This document shows, one piece after another, positions 35,421-48,200 of a stretch of DNA of 64,000 nt; within the stretch, counting starts at the first letter, position 1; the number at the start of each line of letters is the position of its first letter. Both the position numbers and the translations under genes were made by a program. Location: contig KN834756.1 in assembly GCA_000827265.1 (NCBI GenBank), positions 1,271,427-1,335,426 on the forward strand, given 5' to 3'. The DNA is from Collybiopsis luxurians FD-317 M1 (taxonomy: Eukaryota > Basidiomycota > Agaricomycetes > Agaricales > Omphalotaceae). Under the pieces are notes generated by a model that was not told where the DNA came from, did not search any database, and saw only the letters and a list, made by a program, of their open reading frames with translations.

Positions 35421-35788
35421 TTCTGGATCCGAGCAGGTCTCGTCAATGGCACACAGAAGCATCGAAAATTCTGTTCGCCTGGATATTGACAGGAATCCAG
35501 AATCTCATCCGGAGCTGCTGTCTTCCAGAGTTTGCGTCAACCATGCCTTGATCTGACCGCCGTAAGGGAACCTCTATCCAAAGCTGGAACTATCTTAATT
35601 GATCTTTAGATTCCAATGTCTGTGGAATATCCAGAATAATGATGTTACAGAACACAGTAATGAAAGGGAGTCGTATTGTTTTGAGCTCTGCGGCCCCTTT
35701 TTCGGATCCCGCTGTGGTCAGGGACATAAAACGTTGGGAGATTAGAAGAAATATTCTTGCCTTATGCAGCGTGCTCGGAATGAAGAAG

Positions 35789-36310
35789 CTAAGAAACTGA
35801 TTCTACAGAAAATACATTTACCTTTGAAGATTGCGGCACAAACTCGGGGCATTTTTCGCTTCGGTTCAGAAATTCATTAATATCTACTAAGGCCTCAATC
35901 GGATATTGGATAGGGTGGGACTTTCGTTCGATGGATGTTCCAGTAGAATGGAAAACCTGTCCCCCCAATGGAATGTGAAAGAAAAACATTTCTTTAAGGT
36001 CCCCGGTCCATGGAGAACAAGACTTCAATGTCCATCAACTTGTTCCATAAGAAACACTACGGTCAGGACGTAAAAAGCAGAGATATACGCTTCCATTGCG
36101 TAATAGCTTGAGGCATTCCAACTGTCTACATTCCAGGGTAAGCATACCTTCCTGTCGAACCTGTTGACTTTGGACCAATTGCATCGGATGCACTTACGTG
36201 CTTCTGCAATTTGGGATTAGTTTTTACTAGCGGGCCTACTAAAGCTGCCATTGCTATCAAAGAATGAGTTGGACTCATGATCGTCGGGCAACTCTCTTCA
36301 ATCGGGGGGG
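35789..36310 (-). pseudogene. Conserved minus-strand coding block, unit 2 copy
   Basis: Divergent from the inhibitor gene. After an apparent acceptor (GGCTCAG at 36311) it reads RELPDDHESNSFFDSNGSF, then a TAA shared by all copies (or a 36-nt intron), then ARKCIRCNWSKVNRFDR, VCLPWNVDSWNASSYYAM and the hydrophobic YISAFYVLTVVFLM, ending in TGA at 36027-36025. A second frame directly downstream (36024-35789) reads LKSCSPWTGDLKEM, then IERKSHPIQYPIEALVDINE. The first frame holds TGA for TCA in its first codons. The differences from units 1 and 3 are mostly in third codon positions, so it was once under selection. I do not recognise it; the hydrophobic segment suggests a membrane protein. Confidence 0.55.
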
Positions 36311-36918
36311 CTGAGCCTAATTACATGCTGAGTCCATGCTGCAACGATTTTGTGCCTGACCCAAGGCAAGCAATTTTTGAATTGATCTGAATCTTGGAAT
36401 TTATAATATTTTAGTGAGTATTAGACAAGGTCACGAGTATTGCTATGTGTTAGCACTGATCTGAAAAACCACTTTTGGCCAAGGCTGCTAGGAGACACTC
36501 CCCAAGTCCTAGACAACCTTTTGGAACCTAAAATAAATCCCTAACACCCCAACTCGGAGCTCACTGAAAGAGTTGATAATTGTCATTCATATGTTTGCAG
36601 CTCAGGTGCAGGCAAAGTGGAGACAATTGAACCCACACTACAGAGTTTACGTGGAGAACTGTATCAAGTGGCCAGAGGGGGATCGGGATCCGGGTAACTG
36701 ACATGATTCAAGGGTTTGATTTTGTTAACTCACGTTATTGGACGAGCCGCTAGAGTTTAATAACACACTGCCAGACAAACTTCTTGGAACTGCCGAACGC
36801 AGTCCTCATTTTGATGTCCCTGAAACATGTAATGTTCGAAGTCCCTATTACATTCCGAGGAGTGAACAACCGAGAACCAAAAATTTGGATTACGACATAA
36901 ACCTTTCTAAAATTTGCA

Positions 36919-36924
36919 TATAAA
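36919..36924 (+). promoter_or_regulatory. TATA box of inhibitor gene 2
   Basis: TATAAA, 77 bp before the ATG. The surrounding sequence GCATATAA-GAACC is conserved among the three inhibitor genes. Confidence 0.65.
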
Positions 36925-36995
36925 GAACCGGGATGGCTAAACCCTCCCCAAGCTCACCAAGAGTTTTACCCTCTCAGTAACAAAGCAGCAGCAGG

Positions 36996-37609
36996 ATGGT
37001 CTGGTACATTATTCACCACGGCAGCGGGAGGCCCAGTTATGCTGGTGTTATGTTTGCTGGGCCTCACGACCCTGATACAAAGCCCATCATAATGACTGGG
37101 GGTCCTATGCCAGGAAACAACGTTGCGGTCAGTCATCCTTCACCCAAGTGTTAGCTTTCGCAACTTACCTGTTCATTTTTAGTGGGATTTTGAAGGTGAT
37201 CCGATCAAGGGCTACTTGGCCAGAATTTCAGGTGAACCAACGGCCCCTGGCGCCGGACTTCTTGAGAGCGAAATCTTTGCTTTTAAGGACAGAAAGATGA
37301 AATGGCAAATCAAGGCTTATCTGACTGGCAATGGAGTCACCCGATATGTGTAAAGTGTTGCCCATTATGAATTATGCAGTAAGATCTAACAGTCGAATCT
37401 ATATCTTAGTATCCAGGGTCAAGAATCGGAGAACGTCTGGGTTGCTCCAGAGGAAGTGGGTGGCCAGGTAAACATGCTCCCTACTTGAATTTTGAGATCA
37501 CATTTAGACTGCTTCAAAGGTCAGGTACCTTAACCTAATTAATATAGGTTATAAGGGGGACGGCTTTCCACCCGAAGCACTTTGGGATCTCCAGTGGAAA
37601 CCGGAGTGA
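36996..37609 (+). CDS. I66-like beta-trefoil protease inhibitor, copy 2
   Basis: Exons 36996-37127, 37183-37349, 37410-37467 and 37520-37609; phases 0, 2 and 0, exon 2 and 3 lengths identical to copy 1; 148 residues, no lesion. Start MVWYIIHHGSGRPSYAGV; the GSGRPS stretch makes the first exon 12 nt longer than in copies 1 and 3. Other blocks: GPMPGNNVAWDFEGDP, TAPGAGLLESEIFAF, FPPEALWDLQWKPE. Relative to copy 1 most changes fall in the N-terminal loop (HHGSGRPSY for NNGNY) and near VAPEEVGGQ; in I66 inhibitors the loops decide which protease is bound. Different target range is therefore possible but not shown. Confidence 0.82.
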
Positions 37610-38571
37610 TCAAGCAATTACCTTTGTAGGTGGGTTTTCACTCCTCATGACATACCAATTCAGTTATGTGATGAGAATTCCTCAGCCAGGGACCTGTCCC
37701 ATTATGAAATTTCATAAATCTGTTGTATGACATGTATACAATCTCGTTGGTTTCTACGTAGCCCCTCTGTGTACTTATGAGTACGTATCTGTGTTTCAAA
37801 TTTGTTGGTGTACCTTTTGCAAGATCTCTTATTTCATTTGTCTAAGTGTCAAGATGTTAATCAGGTATGGCCAAAGAAAACAACAAGATGGTAGACAGCC
37901 ACGACATTGAATGATCATTGTAATTAGTAAGGGGGCTTATATAGTCCAAAGTTGTTTGTACTCTATTTACTATGGCTTTGGACATGTTTTGTAAGTACTG
38001 GTAATACTTTTTGTTATAGGCTTTTGAATTTACATTTCTTTTTCGACAATATCACTCACCGGTTGTGGAATAAGTGCTACTGTACTTTTCGAAGCCCGGC
38101 TGAAAACAAAAACAAAAAAAAAATCCCAGACCTGTGCACTGAGAGGAATAAAAGGTAGCTGTTACCCCAGATTGACCCTATACTGTACTATCATATGGCG
38201 TAGTAACAGCTTAAAGAGGTGGTACTTAAGCGGATATTGATGGTTTCTGTTGGTGGGACCATAATCATACATAACAGTGACCGAAGACTGGGGAAAGAGG
38301 TGGAAGGTGAATTGAGGAAGTCAAGGAAATAAATTTACTAGTCCGAATACAGTTGACGCATGTCAAACGCGTGTCGACTCGATGGCGTTTCGACTCGATG
38401 GCGTTTGTGAACTTTTGTTCAGTGTCGATGGAACTCAAGACTGGGAGTATAAACTGGATAAATGGTCAGCTCAGGAAGGAGTACATGGAGCCTCCGAAGC
38501 TGCGGTGACTAAAAAAGGCTGACCGCGTTCCGAGCCGAGGACTCGATCGCACTGGAACCCCCATTTGGATC

Positions 38572-38620
38572 ATGACGTAATTGCGTCAACGCACGTCACG
38601 TAGCATTTTACGCGGCTCCA
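38572..38620 (+). promoter_or_regulatory. Conserved ACSL upstream motif, unit 2
   Basis: ATGACGTAATTGCGTCAACG, then CACGTCACGTAGC and TTTTACGCGGCTCC. TGACGTAA and CACGTCA are CRE/bZIP-type words. The same block precedes the intact gene (53395-53446) and the fragments at 30772 and about 62850. Confidence 0.5.
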
Positions 38621-38637
38621 GTCGCTTTAGACTTCCT

Positions 38638-41600
38638 ACAGTGCACACCTCCAAACCCAATTTCTATGGCTCAGGCTCTGTTGAAATTAACACCAACCCA
38701 CCAGAGGGCGAATCTCCTGTCCGCCGTTGCGCCCTTTCTTCTTCTCAGCTAGTGTCGTAGCCGTTTGAGGGTATAGAGACGGTGTGTGACGTGCTCGAGT
38801 ATGCGAGCAGGACACACGGTACGAGGAATGCGTTAGGGTGGAGGGATGTGGTCAGGATGCATGATGAGGAGAAAGAAGTGACGAAGAATGTTGGGGGAAA
38901 AGAAATTAAGGAGAAGAAGACTTGGAAATATTTTGAATTGTCGGATTACAAGTGAGTACTCAGCCCATTTCTTGCATTTGTATACTAATGCGTGTGTAGA
39001 TACATAAACTTTATTGAACTCAAAGAAACTGTGTCGGATTTAGCAAAGGGACTCATCGAACTCGGCGTCGCTGAGGGACAAGTTTTCAACATTTACGCAC
39101 AGACGAGTCCAAACTGGCAGCTCCTCGCACACGCGTGTTCCTCCATTTCCACCACCATTGCCACAGCATACGATACCCTCGGTGAATCCGGTCTCACTCA
39201 CTCGCTCAATGAACCCGACTGTGTTGGTCTCTTCACCAACGCTGAACTCTTGCCTATGCTGCATAAAGTCTTGGCAAACACGCCTACGGTAAAATATGTC
39301 ATCTACGACGGAGAGCCCAAGAATGATCTAGTGGACAAGCTTAGTGGAGTTCGGGAAGATATCAAGGTCCTTTCGATAGATGAGCTGCGTTCATTGGGTA
39401 AGAAGCAAACTAGTGACGATGTATTGAAATCTCGACTACCCAAACCGTCGACACTCATGTGCATCATGTACACCTCCGGTTCAACTGGTCCCCCGAAAGG
39501 CGTTATGATCACCCACTCCAACCTCGTCGCGTCCATCGGTGCCATGTGCACCCTCCTAGGCCATCATCTGACCTACGACGACACGTACCTCGCTTACCTC
39601 CCCCTCGCACACGCCTTCGAGTACATTGTCGAACTCATCATGCTCTTCGTCGGCATGACCACTGGCTACGGCCGTGTCAAAACCCTTACCTCTGCCTCAG
39701 TCCGCAACTGTCTCGGCGACCTTGAGACCTTCCGACCATCCATCATGGTCGGTGTCCCTGCAGTATGGGAAACGATCCGCAAAGGGATCATAACGAAAGT
39801 GAATTCGAGTGGTGGATTGAGGAAGAGTGTGTTTAATGCCGCGATGACGGTGAAGGAGAAGAATGTGCCGGTCTTGGCGAAGGTGGCAGATCAAGTTGTG
39901 CTGAAGAATGTGAGGAAGGCGACGGGCGGGAGATTGAGGATTACGTTGAGTGGTGGGGCGGCGTTAAGTGAGGAGACGCAAAAGTTTTTGGATACGGCGT
40001 TGGTTACGATTATACAGGGTGAGTATCCCTCTTTCTACTATAACTTGGGTACTGATGAGTGTTTGTAGGCTACGGGATGACCGAATCATGCGGAATGTGT
40101 GCGATCTTGCCTCCGGAATTGATGAGATATTCCTCCGTTGGGTTGCCCGTCCCGAGTGTGGAGATCAAATTCTTGGATGTTAAGGAGGCAGGGTACATCG
40201 CGAATCCAAGTGAGGAGGAGAAGAAGAAGGGGAGATTACCTCAGGGTGAGTTGATTCGAATAGTTCTTCATCGGAAAACTTTTCTTTTGTACGATGAAAA
40301 TTAATGATTTTTTTTTTCCAAATTTTCACAGGCGAAGTGTGCATCCGCGGGCCCTCGGTTACTAAAGGATACTACAAACGACCGGATTTGAACGAGGACC
40401 CGAATATCTTTACGGAGGATGGGTGGTTAAGAACGGGGGATGTGGGACAGTGGAATACTGATGGGACGTTGGCTTTGGTTGACCGGTCAGTTTTTCCTTT
40501 CTGAATTGTTGTTTGTATCTTTTCGGAGGACTGGGCTGAGCTCAGTACGGGACGGTAAAGGCGGGGTGTAGATGTTGTCGTTCAACGACCACAATGACCA
40601 TTGTTGGGGTCGGTGTGTAACACCTTCGCCGCGTGTTGCTATCCAGTTTTTTGATTCCTCTTTCTCATGTCACACCTTTGTTCTGGTTCGTATGCTGACA
40701 AGATGTTCTATGCCTTAAATAGTGTCAAGAACCTCGTCAAACTTCAAGGTGGAGAGGTAAGTTGTCGATTATATTCCTCTTTTTGCTGTCGTTACTCCGC
40801 GTCTCTCTTTCCCTGCTCCCTTCTCCCTACTCCCTCTCTCGGTTTTCGTGCATCCCCTTTCCTCGTCCTTCATGGCATTAATTGCCGACCGCCGACCACA
40901 TTTCTCTTTTCCTTCCCTTTACTTTCCCTTACCCTTTCAGTATATCACCCTCGAGCGCCTAGAATCGACGTACAAGTCCTGCAACTATGTCGCCAATATT
41001 TGCGTCTACGCGACCCCGGATGCCAAGCAGCCCATTGCAATTGTGATTCCACATGAGGTGAATTTGAGGCATGGGTTGGAGAAGGAGGGTGGTGAGTGTG
41101 TTTTTTTTTTTTTTTTTCGGTTTTTTTTTTTCTTTTCGATTTTGGTTATGGTTTTTGTGTTCCTTGACCTTATTTCTGCTTACGCTCCTCATCCACAGGC
41201 GTCGACTCGACTAAATCCCTTCCTGATCTCTGTCACGATCCTAAAGTGTCCGAAGTGGTATTGAAAGAGTGTAATGCGATCGGAAAGAATAATGGGTTCA
41301 AGCCGATGGAGGTTTTACAGGTCTGTAGTATTAAGTTTGCCCAGTCCTTCCTGCTCTCCGCCTCTTTCTCTTCCTCCGCTTCCGTCCTATTCTCCTTTTG
41401 TCCATCCTCCGCTCTTCGTCTCCTGCATCCTACTGCTTCCGCTCTTCTACCTGCCTTCTCTTTCTCCATTTCCTCTCGCTAACTCACGCTTACTTTCTCT
41501 CTTCCACAGGCGGTCATCCTCACCCCCGAAGAATGGACACCCGAAAACGGTCCCGTTACAGCTGCACAAAAGATTCAGAGGGGAAAGATCAAGGAGGTGT

Positions 41601-41714
41601 TTGCGGAGGAGATCAAGGTACATGTCTTACCTATTCCCTTCTCTGAAAAACATGATGATTCGATTTTTTCTGACCGTTCCCTCTGCGTGTTTACAGAAAG
41701 CGTACAAGGAGTGA
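38638..41714 (+). pseudogene. Long-chain acyl-CoA synthetase copy, start codon deleted and nonsense in exon 1
   Basis: Exons 2-9 (39000-40018, 40069-40245, 40332-40485, 40723-40756, 40941-41091, 41199-41320, 41510-41617, 41697-41714) have exactly the same lengths as in 53482-56541 and are open. Exon 1 (38638-38951) lacks about 26 bp that hold the ATG in the intact gene: TTTAGACTTCC runs straight into TACAGTGCACACC. It also has TAG at 38758-38760 where the intact copy has CAG (Q43). Motifs are intact: YTSGSTGPPKGVM, GYGMTE, EDGWLRTGDVGQW and NLVKLQGGE. A downstream start such as the ATG-less RYINFIEL region would remove the first ~108 residues. It may be a very young pseudogene or make a shortened protein. 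Confidence 0.85.
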
Positions 41715-42028
41715 TGAGTTAACCAGTAAACGGCAATAGACCGAATGAATATAAATAAAATGGACCGTATGTGCGTTGTGTCTGCGATATTAGCAGATGA
41801 CCAGTGGAGGGCAGAGTGGAAGCAGTTATTGATATAATCAGGCCTCCGGGGGAGGTTTTTCATGATGATCACGAATGCAACCAGAGTGCATCGAAGGAGG
41901 AACAAAAGGCAATGAGGCGTCAAGCGGTCAAACTGACGTGAGGAGGTAGGGAAAGAGGCTGTCTCTAAACATTTGTATCACCAGTAAGTCTGTTTTCATC
42001 TTACAAATGCTCAAGATTGATCTCGAAT
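41715..42028. other. ACSL 3' flank, no gene seen
   Basis: The start (AATATAAATAAAATGGACC) may hold the ACSL polyadenylation signal (AATAAA at about 41754). Nothing else is supported. Confidence 0.4.
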
Positions 42029-42306
42029 TGTAACGACTTCTTATCCTACGATTAGAACTACCCCATAAGTACTCGCTCATTACTTAATATACATGAATGC
42101 CTGTATATAAGGCTATCCTGGTCATTACTATTCTTAATCTTACTTACCATCACTTGTATAGCCTGTACCTATGGACAATATTAAAACCTGCCTACATTAG
42201 GTCTTGAGCACTGGGCCCGGTAAGATACCTACTTGACACTTTTTTTAACATGCAGTTGTTGTCTATTAGGACAAGCTAACCTTTTAGGAATTGTGAGTTG
42301 AACTCA
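42029..42306 (+). repeat. Candidate 5' LTR
   Basis: It begins TGTAACGACTTC, contains TATA (GTATATAAGGC, about 42113) and ends in ...CTCA. TGGTACTGCACC, which could be a primer-binding site, follows at 42311. There is no second LTR to compare with, so the borders are a guess. Confidence 0.4.
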
Positions 42307-42489
42307 CTTGTGGTACTGCACCTTCAGGTAAGTTTATGACTCGAGGTAAAGGTAATAACCTCATAGTCGGGAATCCAGAGGTTCCCAATATTTGGATGCA
42401 CTTGCAATTAGTAACCTTAGTCAGTCTACAGAACTTACCTTTTTATTATTCTTCTATTCTATCACCGCCGTCATCTGCCAAAAAGATCA

Positions 42490-44930
42490 CTATGTCTGCA
42501 ATGGAGATATCTCGCACACAGCCACCAAGGCAAGAGACATTGACGTCTCGACTGCCGATTCACACGGGACCACCATCCAGTGTCGAATCTCCAGTCTCCA
42601 TCTAATAGACCAAGCCAGATACTTTGACCCACTCAGTCAGTATCATGCCATCCTCATGGGAGAGATTCACTTTTCTCTCAAACACCATCTGCTCCGCATA
42701 ATCCTCGCAGTGCTTCAGCAAGTGTTTCCATCCCTCCGCCACCATCCCCTGAAGCACATCAGAGAAATGCCAGGTCAGAGGCAGGGTCACATATGTCCAC
42801 ATTGACTAGATGTCAGCATGAGCCTTATCCTACTAATTTATCAGTGGCTGAGACTATTGAGTACATGAAACACTATGAGAAGTATCGGGGACCTAACCCT
42901 ATGGCCACCTGAGAGGAGGTAGCTCCAAAATTTCTGAGACCATTCCAAGATCAAGGGAGATCGTCATTGTATGTGCAAAATAATGCACCTGTAGTAAATA
43001 CAACAAATACAGTTGATAATCTACCTAATACAGCAGTGAATTCAGCCACAGGAAAGACATCCAAATCAAGTTAGTGCTGGTGCATCTAAAACACAAGATA
43101 CACAGCATACTAGAGCACCATCTTGTATTTCTAATGCTGCGGCTACTACAGCCCAGTACTTAGAATACGAGTGACAATTGCACCGCCGTATTATTTTACA
43201 ATACTTATGCGAGGCAGATTTGGAAGAATATAGCTTTACATACATCAATGATCAAGATGTATGATTGGACACAAGTGAAAATTTGGTGATATCTTGAGAG
43301 CATCCTAACACCCGATTACACTATCAACCTATCTCAGAAGATGAAATTGTACCATACAGGAGACAAGTTCAAGTCCCATTTTCAGATGAAGATACTCTTA
43401 GACAGCAGTCAAATTGGCATATTGAAAAAAAATGAATGCTGGTGCACCTAACCCAGAAGATCCTAATGGAGATTCAGATTCAGATGATGGTGATAATAAT
43501 CCACCATCCAGAAGGGGTAACAACCCAAATATGCCATCAAGAAACCCTGCACCATTCAATGGCAACAGTGGTAACAGAGAAGGAGAAGGCAACTCACCTG
43601 AACCTCCAAATGATGGACCTAATGGAAATGGTGATCCACATGACAATAACAGTCAGTGCTCTCAGAATTCCAAGCAATATAAAAAGTCAACACCAGCTCC
43701 TTATAATCCTAAAGTATTGGCTGGTGTAGGTGAATATTTTCCATATGAACTGAAGAATATAACAGAAGAGGAATGTTTAGATGCAATTTTACATGTCTAC
43801 ATTAACCTAGTGAACTGCAATTTAATCAATAAGCCAGCTACTGGCAATAACAATGCCCAGAAGGCTAGCTTACAGAATATTCCAAAGCCAGAGTATTTTC
43901 ATGGTGACAAAGATGTCATTAAACTTGATATATGAATCCGGTCAATAATTCGATGGCTCAATATAGCTGATCAATGTGGTCCAGAATTGCACTTTAGTGA
44001 GTCGTGTCGACGATGGGTAATTACTGCTGTTGATATTCAATGTGTTAATACACTCTCTTCATTTTTATAAGGAGAAGCTAGAGACTGGTATGATAATGTG
44101 GTAGAGCAAGTACAAGATTCATTTGGTATTGACCATAATACTTTCACTGGTCATCCCACTTTCACTCAAGTGTTATGTGGACTATTCAAATGATTTATTC
44201 ATGAAGCCTCACTCACAAATGTAGCAGACCGCTTCCATAATGTACAATACTCATTTGCAGGTGGAATCAAAGGTGTATTCAGTGAATTGACCTAATTTTC
44301 TCAATGTATACCTAACCCACCAGATGTATATACATTCAAACATCAATTATTTATTATCCCACCTGCAGCAATGAGCAGGGAAATGACACACACAGTCACT
44401 GCTGAAAGATCTTCAGTTAACAAAATCATGCAAGTAGCAATTAAATGGGAGAAGGGGAATGGGGCATATACCTATTATGCAAAGACCAAAGCCTCATGCA
44501 ATGCTCAACCTAGCTCATCGACAAATGAGTCTGGGAATAGAAATAATATGAGCTCTAGACCAGAGACTCATAATACCAATCGCAGACCACGCTCCTCTAA
44601 ACAGCTACAAATAGTAGATCAATGCCGTTATACAGTAAAAGCACATACCACCCCTAAAGGGGAATCAATGTGCCCACCTAGGCATCCTAAAACACCTGAT
44701 CCTGCCCCAGAACTCAACCATTGGGTGTTTGTTGGGATTGTGGGAAGTTTGGACACTATCAATGTGATCCAGTTTGTAAAGCCAAAGGAAAACCCACCCA
44801 TGGATGAGTTTTCTGAATGGTCAATAAGGAAGGCAACTCACAGATTGTATGCCTATTCAAAATGTCAGCTGAAGAATATGCTGTGGGTGAAAAAATAATT
44901 TCTGAATTGGATACATATCAAGAGGATATG
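42490..44930 (+). pseudogene. Gypsy gag, broken
   Basis: Gag-like sequence starts near 42490 (MSAMEISRTQPP) and can be followed in pieces: YMKHYEKYRGPNPMA then TGA; an Asn/Pro/Asp-rich low-complexity stretch (43432-43650); NIPKPEYFHGDKDVIKLDI; GEARDWYDNVVEQVQ; and LTNVADRFHNVQYSF. A zinc knuckle CWDCGKFGHYQC is readable near 44727-44765 in a shifted frame. Stops at 43933, 44068, 44192 and 44293 are in frame and mostly fit CGA or CAA changed to TGA or TAA. Confidence 0.75.
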
Positions 44931-45225
44931 GAATCACTATGGCCATAATCCTCAAGATGAAAACACTGACTCTGAGGAAGAAGACCAGTGGGGTGGCTCT
45001 CAGTATGAAAGTGAACCCATAGATGCTGAGTATACTGGTGATGAGCACATAGAGCTCATTCACCTGCATCACCAGAGGGTGACATTGTTGTTTATTCAGA
45101 ACAATTTAGAGTAATGAACACGGACTCCAATTCTGACTCTCAAAGTCTGTACACTCAGTACACTCACTATATGAGTTTGAGAGTGTAGCAGCATCAGATG
45201 AGATAGAAATACTGGACTTTACTCC

Positions 45226-48200
45226 ATGCAACCAAATGAAGATGGAGGTTTCAAAGCATTGAAAGAGCTTACCAAAAAGCATATGCACCACACAGGGACA
45301 CACCCATATCACACAGCAGCAGAAAATCATTGCTTAGCTGCATTTATTGAGATACATGGTGTTAAAGCATTCACACTATTTGATAGTGGGAGTACTGCTG
45401 ATGCTATTAGCCCAGACTTTGCTTGAGCTGCTCATCTAAAAATGTTCCAACTTGAGAATGCAATAACATTGCAGCTTGGTACTAAGGGCAGTCACCCTCA
45501 AATCACTTATGGCTCAGGTCAAAGATACAGATTACTTTGACATTGCTAATGTGGACCATTATTATGTTGTGCTTGGCACAGTATTCATGCGTAAGCATGG
45601 TATCTCACTTAACTTTGAACAAAAGACAGTCAGAGTAAGTGGAGATAGAATTACCACTCTTTCTGAGGGGGAAGAAGTACAGGAACTTACCAGATGAAGT
45701 GCCAAAATGTTCATACTGATATTCAAATTAGGAAAGTCAAGGAAATTGAAGTTACACAATGACCTCGTAAATATGGATTAACAATAAATCCACAGAAAAA
45801 TGATAAAGTAGCAAAATGAGTAGCTGAAAACACTACTAGTTTAAATAAAGTGACACCTATTTGGAAGAAACCATGTATCACAGTTGCAGAAATTAAAGAT
45901 GATGATTCTGACAAAAATCCTTCATTCAGTTATCTACTTCCTGTTCTACTTGATCCTGAGGACAAGGTTACAGTTGAAGATATGGATAAACTAATTGATG
46001 AAGTAACAATGGGCAAATTTGCAGACCCAAACTTCAATAGAAATTCACATGAGATGCAACATCTAGTGCATGAATTTACAGAAGCCAAGCAATAGGCTCA
46101 TTTACTCAATAAAAATAAACCCAAATCATCACTACAGACAGCTGAAGCAGTAGAAGCATATAAAGCAAGTGCCAAACTGTTTGCACAATGGATATCTGAT
46201 GAATTAATGATTTCAGACCAAGTCCCATACACAGACACAGATATACCAAGACTTCAAGAGAAGTGGTTGAATAGCAGTAAAGATATTATGAGTGGAGTGC
46301 CAGAAAAGATGCCTCCATTCCATGAAGTCAGTCACATCATACCACTTATAGATGAGAATAAGAAGTACAGATACTACATACCTCATTTTGTAGACTCTCT
46401 ACAGAGTCAACTTGCAGAGAATATTGCAAAATATGTAAGAGCTGGCTGGTGGAAACCTATGTCTGTCCAGAAAGCTGCACCAACGCTTTGCATCCCAAAG
46501 AAGGATGGGACACTCCGAGTCACCATAGATTATTATGAGCAAACAACACAGAAAAGGATGTAACTCCTTCAATACCAGATCAAGATGGAGTATGCATGCA
46601 AGTTGCAAGCAAGAAATTACACTCAAAAATTGATCTATCAGAAGTATGTGAGCAGATTCAAGTGATTGAAAAAGATGTATGGAAAAATGCTTTTGCAAGT
46701 GTTACTGAAACCTTTGTTGGCACAACTATGCAACAAAGGGATTGCAATGCACCTTCAACTTTCCAAAGACTCATGAATACCATATTTAGATATTATATTG
46801 ATATTTTTATGCATGTCTACTTAGATGATATTTCTGTATTCAGTGATATAATTGAAAAACATGAAAAGCATCTACAATTAGTTTTTGATAAACTGAAAGA
46901 ACAGCAGTTATGCTTGAAGGCAAGTAAAGTCCAACTTTATACTGAAGTCATGGACTGCCTTGGATACCTTATTGATGATAAAGGACTCCATGCTAATGCT
47001 GACAAACTGGCACAGATTCAGAACTGGCAAACCACCCCAAGGAATTACCATGAAATACAGAAGTTCCTTGGATTAGTGAGTTATCTTGCACATTTCCTAC
47101 CTGACATCTTAGCATGGACTATGCCACTATCTGAAATGTCAAAGAACGGACAGTCATTCTTCTGGTGAGACATACATGACATATGTTTCTGAAGTATTAA
47201 GGACTTACACTGCAAGGTTCCCATTCTCAAACCCATCAAACCCATCAAACTGGAACTGATTTGGGTATTATGTGATGCATTAATATCTGGTGTTAGTGCA
47301 ATGTACAGATAAGGACCTACCTGGAAAACTTGTAGACCTGCAGGGTTGATGTTGCATAAATTCACAGATGCTCAAAGAAATTAGGGCATCTATGAAACAG
47401 AAACTCTTGCCATTCTTGAGGCACTACTCAAATGGGAAGATAAATTGATAGGCTATAAGATTCATGTAGTGACAGATCATGAAGCACTACAGTTTTTCCA
47501 GATGCAGAAGTATTTGACTAGCCGCCAAATGCGCTGGATGGACTACCTATTATGATTTGATTTTGACATCACTTATGTCAAAGGTATAACCAATAAAGTG
47601 GCCAACACTTTATCACACTATTATAAGTCTGACATGCTTGATGATAAGCATGAATCTCATGCATTTGTTAGTGCAGATATCAGGCTAGATAAATATGCCG
47701 AAGATTTACCTATTGGCCAGAAGGAAGAGCTTGGAGGTATTATAGAGCATATATGAGCAATGCATCATGCTAAACCTCAGGAGCAACCAGATCTCCAGGA
47801 TCTAGAAGCTGCTGAATTGGGAGCTGCATGAGAACCAGATTCCAATGAAGAAAGCATCACACCTGAGATTAACCCAATAGTATTTGAAAGTCGCGCTAAG
47901 GGTAAAAATCTGTGAACACATATAGAAAACTCAGACACAGAGCTTTTGAAGGACATAGAAAATTCATATCAGTCTGACATACTATTCAAGAAAATAATTC
48001 TCGCACCAAAAGGTCACCCTAGATTTACTATTGAAGATGGTCTAATTTGGACTGAGAATACTGCAGTGTAAAGGGTATTTTGTATACCACAATCTCCAAA
48101 AGGAAAACAGTCACTATGAGGTTTGATCTCAGAACAGGGACACCAGACTGTAGGCTATTTTGGACCACAATGTACTGCCAACTACATTCAATGGCAGTAT

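Larger units (their letters stand above)
34687..41750 (+). repeat. Segmental duplication unit 2
   Basis: Contents in order: NWD 5'-flank copy (34687-35350), NACHT fossil (35362-35420), minus-strand block (35789-36310), plus-strand fossil (36600-36900), inhibitor gene 2, downstream flank (37610-38160), and the ACSL copy ending at 41714. It is the fullest unit in the window. Unit 3 (50031-56560) matches it closely but lacks about 460 bp that include the NACHT fossil. Confidence 0.82.

Noticed and set aside
39459..39725. Histidine/arginine-rich frames overlapping ACSL exon 2 in both large copies
   Set aside because: They are out-of-frame shadows of a GC-rich coding exon; low-complexity composition follows from the real frame.
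41090..41130. Frameshift in the unit-2 ACSL copy at the T run
   Set aside because: The T run lies inside the intron after exon 6; exon lengths are identical to the intact gene.
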